DNA of 64,000 nt, taken from assembly GCA_963555705.1 (NCBI GenBank), contig OY743182.1, positions 54,812,592 through 54,876,591 of the forward strand, written 5' to 3'. The notes below the pieces were generated by a model that worked only from the letters and a program-made list of their open reading frames with translations, had not been told where the DNA came from and made no database searches. The stretch is from Ligustrum vulgare (taxonomy: Eukaryota > Streptophyta > Magnoliopsida > Lamiales > Oleaceae). The number at the start of each line of letters is the position of its first letter. The first letter of the stretch is position 1. This document shows positions 1 through 10,073 of the stretch, piece after piece. The position numbers were made by a program, and so were the translations under genes.

Positions 1-1215
1 GGAGTGATCGTGAATTAATGAGTTGACATATGTTGCCCTCTGTTTTATCATTAGCATATCCTTCTTTTACGTAATGCTCCGTTTTGTAACACTGTTTCGT
101 TTATAAATTGATTTATTTATGATTTTGACATAAAAAATAATAGTTAAAAATTAAAGAGAGAAAATATGTATGATTAAAAAATAATTTAAGAAATTGTGTA
201 GTTTATAAACATGTTTATAAACCAAATTATTCCATTTACCCGAACACGTGCATAATTACAATTTATAAATTAATTTATAAATAGCACAATTTTCCAAATC
301 AGTAATCACACACATTTTTTCTCTTCAATTTTCAATCACATCTTACCTAGAAAAAAAAATTGACAGCACAAGCCGCCGAAGGGTCTGTAGAATATTTTAC
401 CACATTAGATGGTGTTAATGTTATGTAGCTATTTGCTAACTTATATATAGAATGAAGTGAAGTGAAATGAAAAGAAGGTAAGGATATGACAATCACTGAA
501 CCAAGAAAACATCAAAAGGAAAAAAAAAAACATGTCAATTACAAGGGTAAAGTGAAAATGAAACTTCTTTTTTTCTTTTTTCTTTCTTCTTTTGTTAGTA
601 TTCTTTTTTATTAATTTTTATTTTATTAATTAAGAATGCGGGTAAATTCATCTTTTTCATAAGTGTTAAAATCTTAGCTGTTAATTAGATAGATTACCTC
701 GACTATGGACAATAGTATTTCAAAAATGGTACCTTGGCGACTTTAATGTCGAGGAAAATAGAACGCAAACCCGTTTATTATCAAGTTCATAGAGTTGATG
801 ACTACAGCTACAATTTTCCCTCTTAGGAATATAAAAATCGATAACATATTCTGATATTCATAGAATTACGTGCATATTCTACCTGTATATCCAAACTGGC
901 CCGCTATTGAACAATTATTATTGGGTAATAATAAGTAGAATCAAGTAGGATTAAAAAACTATTTTCTGGTATTCCTTGAAGAGCTTCAAAAGCCAATCTT
1001 GAATACATGATGTGACAAATGGACGACGCAAAAATAGTTTAAAAGTCTCTTTGATTGGATGATTCACCAATTAATTTGGCCTTTTGATTTTCTTTACTAT
1101 TATAACAATGGTATAATGGATGGGAGGGAGGGAGCAACAGACTTATCCATCTAGAAAAAATTGTCGACTACATACGTGGAAATTGGAATAAAAAAGAAAA
1201 ATTGGCACGCTTAAG

Positions 1216-1264
<49 letters not shown>

Positions 1265-1647
1265 ATCTGCATGACACTTGGATAATGTATGACTCCAATC
1301 ATTCCTTTATTATATTGCAACAGCTTTCATTTTGAGCTGATTTTATTAACGTGGAAGTTGGAACATATATTGTGAGTTTAGTATGTAGATATAAATTTGT
1401 TGGGTCACAAACAACCTTCTCTAAGGAATGGAGTACTATACCCTTCTCATCTACAAATCTTGAACATGGATTTATTCATCCTTGTTGCAAAATGCTACCA
1501 AATTGAATTGAGTTCAATACAATTTCAAGATTGGACATTTCTTTATTAATAGGAATATGCAACATAAATAGAAACACCACCATGTTCAAAATCCAAGTTA
1601 GATTAACAAGTACATTCTAATTTAATTTAATTTTTTTTCCAGTATTC
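1..1647. other. AT-rich intergenic DNA
   Basis: I see no convincing coding sequence on either strand. The stretch is strongly AT-rich with short A/T homopolymers and contains one dinucleotide microsatellite, listed separately. No promoter or RNA gene could be supported. Confidence 0.6.
1220..1262. repeat. (AT)n microsatellite
   Basis: An uninterrupted run of about 21 AT dinucleotides, self-complementary and able to form a cruciform. Length is likely to vary between individuals. Confidence 0.95.
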
Positions 1648-2120
1648 CAAACAAGATATAAAACAGTTGTTCAAATATTGTTATAAAATTGAAGTTGATT
1701 GACTTGATTGCACTAAATTGAAGATGAGTGACGTTGATGTAGAGGGAAATGATAAGTCCATTTTGTACTCCTTATTTAGATACTAATAAGTTGGTTAAAA
1801 TCCGAGTTTGCGTTAAGGTGGAACAAGATATATGTCAAGTAAATAGCTTTAACATCTTTACTTTATCAAACATATTCTCGTCTAAATGATGTTTTTAATG
1901 TATTACTTCATCAAATACTTGTTACGTACAATTTTTATAAATAATCGAAGTCGAAACTTGAATTAAAAAAAAAAATGCTCCAAAGAAGTACTAAACCACT
2001 TAAAAGTATGTACAAATACATGCCAGTTCTATTAGCTGCTAAGATAATAAGTTATATATGCTAATAAAAAAATATCATGAGTGTAAATGTCCTACAAAAA
2101 TTATTAAACATAAATTAATA

Positions 2121-2174
2121 ATGCTTGTTTTGATTAAATTAAAAGTTATCTTTCAATTTAATCAAAACAAGCAT
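2121..2174. repeat. 25-bp inverted repeat (hairpin), unit 1 only
   Basis: Left arm 2121-2145 and right arm 2150-2174 are reverse complements with one mismatch, separated by 4 bases. Unit 2 of the duplication keeps only the right arm, at about 4260-4284, so the left arm was either gained in unit 1 or replaced in unit 2. Confidence 0.8.
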
Positions 2175-3016
2175 CAAATTCAACGATAATTAATACTATA
2201 CTTTTAACTACTCATCTGATAAGATCCTAAATAATTACCAATAATTTTATCTGAGCAATCTATATGAAATTTTAAAAATACCTAGCTATTTTAAAATACA
2301 ACCACTACGTGCATAATGAACATGTGAGGTTTACTTTGAGTGCTAAATTTGCTACGTTAATTACTTTAATTGAACTTATAAATAGAATTTGAATGGACAA
2401 TGACCATCATTAAATTAAAAAGAATATTAGATTAATTATAAAATGTTATAATTAAAATATAATTAATTGAAGAACGAATAAGAAATTATAAATTATTGTC
2501 AAGGGTACTATGGTCCAAAAATATTTCTCCATTTAAAAGCATTTTATAAACTATTGTTGACTGTATTTTGGGAGCACCCATTTTGAACGCCATTGTTCAT
2601 GGGTGGATTTGGGGTTCCAAAATTACATTCCAACTATTTACAAAAATGTTATTCGACCCTATTTTCTATCCTTTCTTTTTCTCTTTTATTAATTCATACA
2701 CAATATTGAAAGTCTTTCATTTTATTTACATAAATGCCATTTTGTTCTTTTAAACATTTTGCTATTTTCACTAATTTTTTTGTTTTCCAAAGTTAGTTAA
2801 TTCATTTTAATTTTTAAATCGGTTTCCATGTATTGTATTGGAAAATTTATTTAATTTAGGTAGCTCATGTATTTTTTTTTTCTTTAATTATATTTATTTT
2901 TCTTCACGAATTTGATGAAGTTAAAGAAATGTCTTGTGTATGAAATTAATTTGTGGAAATAATATCATATTCTATATGAACCGTAAATTCGAGAATAATA
3001 AATTGAACGATGTGAG

Positions 3017-3343
3017 TCACCAACTCTTATCCTAGAGGCCGTCACTAATTATGATCTGTGGATATAGCATGCTCATTTGGCATGCCTGGTTCGAAAAACG
3101 ATATTAATGTGTTGGGTACATCACCTTTATTTGCAAACCTAGCTAATGGTGTTGCACCCCCTGCTAATTATGTCATTCGGGGAAAAGAGTATAACATGGG
3201 TTACTACTTAACCGATGACATTTATCCAAAGTGGGCTACCATCGTGTAGACCATTCATGAACCACAAGGCCGGAAGAAGAAATATTTCCCTGCAAGGCAT
3301 GAAAGTTGCAGAAAGGACGTGGAATGTGCGTTTGGACATATAC
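3017..3343 (+). pseudogene. Harbinger (PIF/HARBI1-like) transposase fragment, copy 1
   Basis: Conceptual translation shows the central part of a DDE_Tnp_4 nuclease: a TLILEAV-YDLWI segment, then FGMPGSKNDINVL, SPLFANLANG, an NMGYYL block, IYPKWATIV, and a KDVECAFG block. These are characteristic of plant HARBI1-like proteins. The copy is dead: TGG has become TAG after DLWI, a single T is missing just after it (frameshift against copy 2), and a stop follows ATIV. An Athila-type LTR begins at 3344 inside the domain, so the C-terminus is lost. Upstream of 3017 I cannot recognise transposase sequence. Confidence 0.75.
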
Positions 3344-3484
3344 TGATAAGTGTAATTTATACACTTATTTATATCCTAAAAGTGGGATTTATATGTTCGT
3401 TTGAGAATATTTTCTATTGATTTTGTTATTATTTGTTTATATTTCAGAAAGTATCCCAAAGTCAAGAAAGTAAAAGAGTTGAAG
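3344..3484 (+). repeat. Athila-type LTR head (truncated copy)
   Basis: The first ~140 bases, starting TGATAAGTGTAATTTATACAC, match the start of the full LTR at 5593. It ends at the tandem-duplication junction and so was created by that duplication, not by a separate insertion. Confidence 0.8.
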
Positions 3485-3950
3485 CAAACAAGATATAAAA
3501 CAGTTGTTCAAACATTGTTATAAAATTGAAGTTGATTGACTTGATTGCACTAAATTTAGGATGAGTGACGATGATGAAGAGGGAAATATTAAGACCATTT
3601 TGTACTACTTATTTGGATACTAATAAGTTGGTTAAAGCCCGAGTTTGCTTTAAGGTGGAACAAGATATATTTCAAGTAAATAGCTTTAACATCTTTATTT
3701 TATCAAACATATTCTTGTCTAAATGATGTTTTTAATGTATTACTTCATCAAATACTTGTTGCGTACAATTTTTATAAATAATCGAAGTCGAATCTTGAAT
3801 AAAAAAATGCTCTAAAGAAGTCCTAAACCACTTAAAGTATGTACAAATACACGTCAGTTCTATTAAATGCTAAGACAATAAGTTATATATGCTAATTAAA
3901 AAAATATCATGAGTGTAAATGTCCCACAAAAATTATTAAACATGAATATG

Positions 3951-4255
3951 TAAACCGTGACTTTTTGCCTTAAAATATAGATGACATTGGAAGAATTAAT
4001 AATAAATAACAAAAATAATGTTATTCTTTGGGTTCTTGTCAGCAGGGTAGGGATGACATGTTGCATGGGTCACATTTAAAAAATTGCAAGAAATAGTGCT
4101 TGTAACGACCCGGTCCTCACTTAAGGGTTGGTATATACTCAATTGATACCAAGTTTGAACTTAAGTCTCTCTTAAAGTGAGAGGTCTTGAGTTCGAATCC
4201 TGGGGGACACGTCTAGAAATCCGTAAGGGGTAAGATGAGCTTAGGCTTTCCCGAG
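3951..4255. repeat. Unit-2-specific insert with a pol III B-box-like site
   Basis: About 300 bases with no counterpart in unit 1. It contains TTGTAACGACCCGG at about 4101, which resembles the first bases of several plant gypsy LTRs. About 90 bases further on lies GAGTTCGAATCC, a close match to the tRNA/SINE B box. No convincing A box was found. It may be a tRNA-derived SINE remnant or an LTR fragment; the sequence does not decide. Confidence 0.4.
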
Positions 4256-5285
4256 TTATCTTTCAATTTAATCAAATCAAGCATTAAATTCAACGATAAT
4301 TAATACTATACTTTTAACTACTCATTTTATAAGATCCTAAAAAATTACCAATAATTTTATCCGAGCAATCTATATGGAATTTTAAAAATGCGTAGCTATT
4401 CTAAAATACAACCATTACGTGCATAATGAACATGTGAGGTTTACTTTGAGTGCTAAATTTGCTATGTTAATTGCTCTAATTGAACTTATAAATAGAATTT
4501 GAAGGGACAATGATCATCATTAAATTAAAAAGAATATTAGATTAATTATAAAACGTTATAATTAAAATATAATTAATTGAAGAATAAATAAGAAATTATA
4601 AATTATTGTCAAGGGTATTATGGTCCAAAAATATTTCTCCATTTAAGAGGATTTTATGTATGTATATATATAAGATTTGAAGGGATAATGACTATGATAT
4701 TAAATTACAAAAATATTATTAATTATTTATAATGTTATAAATAAAATAAAATTAATTAAAGAATAAATAAAAAATTATAAATTATTGTTTACTGTATTTT
4801 GGGAGCACCCATTTTGAATGCCATTGTTCATGGGTGGATTTGGGGTGCAAAATGGCATTCCAATTACTTACAAAAATGTCATTTGGCCCCACTTTCTATT
4901 CTTTTTTTTCTCTCTTTTATTAATTCATACACAATATTGAAATGTCTTTCATTTTATTTACATATATTCCATTTTGGTCTTTTAAACATTTTTCTATTTT
5001 CACTATTTTTTTTTTCCCAAAGTTAGTTAATTCCTTTTATTTTTTAAATACAATATACTTTTTTTAAGACAATATATTTTTTTAGTTTTCTCGGTTTCCA
5101 TGTATTCTTTTGGAAAACTTATTTAATTTAGGTAGCTCATGTAATTTTTGCTATAATTATATTTATTTTCTTCATGAATTTGATGAAGTTAAAGAAAATG
5201 TCTTGTGTATGAAATTAATTTGTGGAAATAATATTATATTCTATGTGAATCGTAAATTCGAGAATAATAAATTGAACGATATGGG

Positions 5286-5592
5286 TCACCAACTCTTATC
5301 CTAGAGGCCGTCACTTATTATGATATGTGGATATGGCATGCTCATTTTGGCATGCCTGGTTCGAAAAATGATATTAATTTGTTGGGTACATCACCTCTAT
5401 TTGCAAACCTAACTAATGGTGTTGCCCCGTGAAAAGAGTATAACATAGGTTACTACTCAGCCGATGTCATTTATCCAAAGTGGGCTACCATCGTGTAGAC
5501 CATTCATGAACCACAAGGGCGGAAGAAGAAATATTTCGCCTCAAGGAAAGAAAGTTGCAGAAAGGACGTGGAATGTGCGTTTGGACGTCTAC
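5286..5592 (+). pseudogene. Harbinger (PIF/HARBI1-like) transposase fragment, copy 2
   Basis: Same transposase region as at 3017-3343. Here the DMWIWHAHFGMPG stretch is still in frame, so this copy preserves the ancestral reading where copy 1 is frameshifted. It has its own lesions: about 20 bases are missing after NGVAP, giving a stop, and the same TAG follows ATIV. The shared TAG predates the duplication; the other lesions came later. The LTR at 5593 cuts the domain at the same codon as in copy 1. Confidence 0.75.
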
Positions 5593-7214
5593 TGATAAGT
5601 GTATTTTATACACTTATTTCTATCCTAAAAGTATGGTTTTATATGATCGTTTGAGAATATTTTCTATTGATTTTGTTATTATTTGTTTATATTTCAGAAG
5701 TATCCTAAAGTCAAAAAAGTAAAAGAGTTGGAGCAAAATAAGTCATTTGGATGATAAAAGAGCTAAAGTATGAAAATCAAGAGTAGATGAAGCAAATCAA
5801 AGGGGCAATTGGAAGAAAAATCGAAGAAGAAATGAAATTCGGAAGAAATCAGAAGCTCATGGACTAAATTGCAACAATCGGAAGTTGAGGGACCAACTGT
5901 ACAATAAAAGATCAAGGACCAACTTGTAGCGCTTCAAAAGATGAAAATTGCATTCTTCCGGTAAAATCGCATGTAAGTGAAGCGCGCGGTCACATGGGAA
6001 AAATCGAAGAAGAAATAAAATCCGGAAGAAATCAGAAGCTCATGGGCTAAATTGCAACAATCAAAAGTTGAGAGACCACCTGTGCAATAAAATATCAATG
6101 ACCAACTTGTAGCACTTCAAAATATGAAAATTGCATTCTTCCCGTAAATCGCGCAATCGCATGTAAGTGAAGCGCGCGGTCTCATGGTCGCCAAAATCCG
6201 AGTCTGAAGCTGAACCTGCAAAAGTGCACGATCGCATGTATTTGAAGCACATGGTCATGCGATTGTTTTATAGGCCCAATTGTTGGGTTTTTGCGTGGAT
6301 TTCAACAATTTTATCCCTCAAGTAACCTAAGTTCCGAGCATATCTATAAATACCAGACTTGGGGCACGAAATTAGGGGTTCCAAACTTATCAAAGATAAT
6401 GAAGGGTTGTTGAATTCTCAAGGAACAAATTTACGCATGATTGAAGATTCTTCTACAACATGGTGAAAGGGGTGATAAACTCCAATTACTCTTGTTGTGA
6501 CTTATCTTTTATTATGTTTCAAGGCTAGATTCTTATTGTTAGAATTGTGATGAAACGTTAATTTCTTGATTCCATATTTTGATTTAACATTTACATTATG
6601 CAATTTATGGATTTGATGCAATTAGTTATGTTTTATTTTCATCTATGATTGTGAATGCATAATTGTTGATGTTTGTGATAATTTTCTATATTTGAAAGAG
6701 TAAGAAATTATTAGATCTTGATTAATTCCCGCAAAATCCGATAAGGAATAGAAATATACCCCTATACTTTGTGTAATCCCAAAAAGTGTTGATAATTGGT
6801 TAATGCTTTTCTACATGTTTGGATTGGTCATAAAAATATAGGCTCGTCTCTTGTAAAAAAAGGTGTTTATGCATTACTCGAAAGAGGACATTAAAAACTA
6901 TAGGAAAACTGATTTTCAATACTCCATAAATTGTTGTTAGATGTTTAAGTCAAACACATGGATGATAGGGTTAACGTAGATTCATGATTCTAACATGTTC
7001 AATCCATAGTTTTTACAAATCAAGTTTTCTCATCATTTTTAGTTTAATCTTTAGTTTAATTTTCAAAACAAATTCTTCTCAAATCAAGAATCATCTAATT
7101 CAGGTTAAGCAATAGTAATCTAAAAAATAATTTACACAATCCTCGTGTGAACAATATTTGGACTTATATCCACTTTATTACTTGTACGATCCGTATACTT
7201 GTGGTTAGCGAACA
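5593..7214 (+). mobile_element. 5' LTR of decayed Athila-like Ty3/gypsy element
   Basis: The LTR starts TGATAAGTG and ends GAACA, six bases before a tRNA-Asp primer site at 7221, giving a length of about 1622 bases. Athila-group LTRs are typically of this order. It is inserted in the Harbinger relic. Inside, a block of about 185 bases is duplicated in tandem (5812-5995 and 5996-6184). The transcription start cannot be placed, though TATAAATAC at about 6343 is a reasonable TATA box. No 3' partner LTR is seen downstream, so the right end of the element has been lost. Confidence 0.75.
5812..6184. repeat. Internal ~185-bp tandem duplication in the LTR
   Basis: Two direct copies share 'gaaaaatcgaagaagaaat' starts and 'gtgaagcgcgcggtc' ends. 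They differ at roughly one base in ten, so the duplication is old or the copies have decayed since. Confidence 0.85.
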
Positions 7215-7220
7215 AGTTTT

Positions 7221-7238
7221 TGGCGCCGTTACCGGATA
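7221..7238 (+). promoter_or_regulatory. Primer-binding site, tRNA-Asp type
   Basis: TGGCGCCGTTACCGG is complementary to the 3' end of plant tRNA-Asp with one difference from the usual TGGCGCCGTTGCCGG. The same site occurs at 59913 in the second Athila-like element. This primer is usual for Athila elements. Confidence 0.8.
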
Positions 7239-7390
7239 TTGTAGTTTAAATTTATTTTTAGCTTACTTTTACTAATTCGGACTTTTTACCACTTTAATTT
7301 TATTTTTATTTTATGATTTTAATTTTTAGTTTTAGTTTAAGTTACTAATTTCTTTACTTTTTTTGTAGTTGTGTATGCTACGTTTCTAAA

Positions 7391-8511
7391 AATGAGGATC
7401 TTTTCGAAGCTGACCCGAAAATAGAACGTACGTTACATCGTAGGTGGAGAGAAGTTAGAGAGCTAGATAAATCAAAAAATTCAAATGACAAACAATAACA
7501 ATTTTCTGCCCCATGTTGATCTAGTCAATGAAGATGACATGTTAGTCGGTGACTTCATGACACCCCAGGTGATTCAAAGTTAGTCCAGTATAGTCTATCC
7601 ACCATTTGGGTAAGAAAACTTCAAATTGAAGACCAATGTCATAAATATGTTCCAAAATGGATAACAATTCCATGGGAGACCTAATGAAAATCTACACACG
7701 TATGTGTCTAAATTTTTAGACATGTGTCAACACTTTAAATATTAGGGTGTATCTGATGATACTATCAGACTCAGGTTGTTACCTTAGACTCTAAGAGATA
7801 GAGTTGTTGACTGGTTAGATTATCACTTCACTGCGAGTATAACTACTTGAACGACTTGGTTCAAAAGTTTTGCACTAAATTTATGCCGCCACGAAGGTTG
7901 CCAAACTGAGACATGACATCACTATGTTCCAACAACAAGATGTTGAATCTTTTGATGATGCATGAAATAGATTTAAGGGCATGCTGAGGAAGTGTCGAAA
8001 CCATGAGATCAACAGAGGTGATCAAGTCAAGTTTTTTATGAAAGATTACTTCCACACTTTAAAATCATGGTTGACTCTTCATCAAATGGTGCTTTGACCA
8101 CAAAGACCATCGGGCAGGCATTAGAGCTTTTTGAAAGGATTGCAAATACAAATGCCATGTGGGGGTCGGATAGGGTGGTCCCAAACAAATCATCAGAGTC
8201 TATGAGGTGGATGCTTACACTACCATATCAGTAAAAATTGATTCCTTGGCTGTAAAAGTCTAGGGCATAGCACTAGTAAGTCAATCATCAAAAAGTGCTA
8301 AAGTGACTTGTGAAGAATGTGGTGCAAACCACGCCACTACATATTGCCCTATTCTGACTTGTCTATTAGAGCAAGTTGACTATGTACAAGGAGGTTAACG
8401 CCAGAATAACCATTGCCCTATTCTGGCTTGTGTCAATTAGAGCAAGTTGACTATGTACAAGGTGGTTAACTCCAGAATAACCCATACTCAAATACCTACA
8501 ATCCAGGTTAG
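7391..8511 (+). pseudogene. Athila-like gag, 5' part (decayed)
   Basis: A gag polyprotein (retrotransposon capsid) broken by many stops and frameshifts. Reading frame by frame I see an N-terminal EDLFEADPKIERT-like segment near 7395, the capsid core at about 7640-7880 (FHGRPNENLHTYV, SDDTIRLRLLP, LRDRVVDWL), and a zinc knuckle at 8309-8347 with spacing C-x2-C-x3-H-x4-C. The C-terminal NNPYSNTYNPG motif lies just before 8511. The same motif order occurs intact in plant Athila gag proteins and in the second copy at 60118. A 70-base segment is duplicated right after the zinc knuckle. The frame is interrupted at 8512 by an insertion and resumes at 13472. Confidence 0.8.
8343..8482. repeat. ~70-bp tandem duplication in gag
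   Basis: Two head-to-tail copies (8343-8411 and 8412-8482), each running from attgccctattctg to ccagaataacc with a few mismatches. It duplicates the region immediately C-terminal to the zinc knuckle. Confidence 0.9.
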
Positions 8512-8777
8512 TGTTAGCCCAAGAGTAAACTAACCAAGAGGGGGGGGGGGTGAATTGGTTTATAAAACTTTTTCGATAAATAATATCAAACTTAAAAATT
8601 AATAGGTATAAGTATGAGCACTTAGTATTGCAAGTAACTTAACTATCAATGTAGTGTGCTATAAATGTATAAACTTAATTGATAAAGCAAGTATAGCACT
8701 TAGATATAGTGTTGCACAATATAAATTGATAGAATAGAGTAAGTACAATGTAAGTAAGTAAAAGGGATAAGAGAATG

Positions 8778-9522
8778 TGATGTGATCCGGGATAGGAGCT
8801 CAGTGATCCGGGATAGGAGCTCAAAGGGGAAGTCAAGTCACGGACGACGCAACAACATTCGACATAGGGAAATGAACAATTTCCATGTTGGAAGCTAGTC
8901 GAGACGACGAGTGGATCAACCTCATTCAAGCCGTCGAAGAAAATTATGGAATTTCAAAGTTTACGGCCGTAACACCTATTCGTCACGGCCGTAACCATAC
9001 CACTGAAGGAAACAGAGAATTTGAAGAAATTGACTTACGGCCGTAACCTGCGTCTCACGGCCGTAATGGTTAAGCAGAAAACGTCTTACGGCCGTAAAGA
9101 CGTTAGTCACGGCCGTAAATGAGTAATTGCGTGATTTTAGGAATTTTAATTATTTCCTTATTTTTAGTTATTTCTTTCCTAGTATAATTAAAACTCTTTA
9201 GTCAGATTTTGACCCTATTTATAGGGATGTAATTTTCATTATTCATAGACAACTTTGATATTATAATTGAGAGACTAATTTGCTTTCACAACCTTATTCT
9301 TCATTGAATAAAATTCGAACTTGCGAGTTATTCTTGTTTGTTCAAATCTTGGTGAGAATTAATATTGCTTATGATCAAGAGGTCAATATATCCTTGTGAT
9401 TGTATTGGTTGCTTGGTTCAATTAATTTTAATTGGATCCATAAATCGTGGTTCTTTGGCGTTCTTGGGTCGATTCAATATTTTGTGGGTTGCGTAGCTAC
9501 AATTGGTACGTGGTTTGCATCA
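8778..9522 (+). repeat. 5' LTR of the young element
   Basis: Begins with a 20-base unit present twice (gatccgggataggagctcag, about 8783-8822). It carries six copies of the palindrome core ACGGCCGT between 8961 and 9118. A CCCTATTTATAGGG TATA-like box lies at about 9212-9225, a plausible promoter for the element's transcript. Confidence 0.92.
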
Positions 9523-9524
9523 TT

Positions 9525-9536
9525 TGGTATCAGAGC
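9525..9536 (+). promoter_or_regulatory. Primer-binding site, tRNA-iMet
   Basis: TGGTATCAGAGC, an exact match to the standard initiator-tRNA primer site of plant LTR retrotransposons, two bases after the end of LTR1. It differs from the tRNA-Asp sites of the Athila-like elements in this window. Confidence 0.95.
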
Positions 9537-10073
9537 TTAGGCTCCAAAAATCAAGGTTATATCTTTATTTTGTTTACTTGAGTTTTCTATCCAGTTTGAT
9601 TTTTATGTTTATCATCGAGTCCCATAAAAATCATCCATATCTTGTTGAGTGTTTTGTTTTTCAGTTTTTTTTTTTTTTTTTTTTTGCGTTCTTCTTGTTC
9701 TTGAGTTTGTTGAGTCTTTAATCCAGAAAATCGTTCCAAAAAATTTCAAAAGTGTTTGTTTTGCTTAATTCTTATCCGAATTAAGTTCCGTTTGTTTTGT
9801 CGTGTTCGTTGTCGAATTTTCGGATTTATATATAAAAAAAAAATTATTATTTTTTATTTATTTTATTTATTCCGAAAATTCACCCAAAATCCAAAAAATA
9901 AAATAAAATAAAATAAAACATTTCCATTCAAGAACCACTTTCTTGAATTTCTTTAACATTCTTGATGTTGTTTTTCCTTTTCGAGTCAACATTAAATTCC
10001 TCCTTGATATTTGTCAATATCTGAACCATCTTATTTTGAGTCTCTCAAATTTTTGAAAGTTACATCATAAGGG

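Larger units (their letters stand above)
1648..3484. repeat. Tandem duplication, unit 1 (1.84 kb)
   Basis: This block is repeated in direct orientation at 3485-5734, with roughly 90-95% identity by eye over the shared parts. Both units start at a shared caaacaagatataaaacag string, which also forms the junction at 3485, so the copies are head to tail. Each unit holds the same AT-rich flank, a Harbinger transposase relic and the first ~140 bases of an Athila-type LTR. The LTR insertion is therefore older than the duplication. Unit 1 carries the hairpin at 2121-2174, which unit 2 lacks. Confidence 0.85.
3485..5734. repeat. Tandem duplication, unit 2 (2.25 kb)
   Basis: Second copy of the 1648-3484 block. 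It differs mainly by an extra ~300 bases at about 3951-4255, where unit 1 has the left arm of a hairpin, and by about 160 bases at 4655-4795 (a partial internal repeat of the neighbouring AT-rich sequence). Its right end runs on into the full Athila LTR, so this unit is the parental side for that element. Confidence 0.85.

Noticed and set aside
2568..2753. ORF starting MGAPILNAIVHGW, repeated at 4799
   Set aside because: It recurs because the DNA is duplicated. The translation turns into low-complexity Phe/Ile/Tyr from AT-rich sequence and does not match the transposase that follows.
4100..4215. tRNA gene
   Set aside because: A B-box-like string is present but no A box, anticodon stem or cloverleaf could be built.
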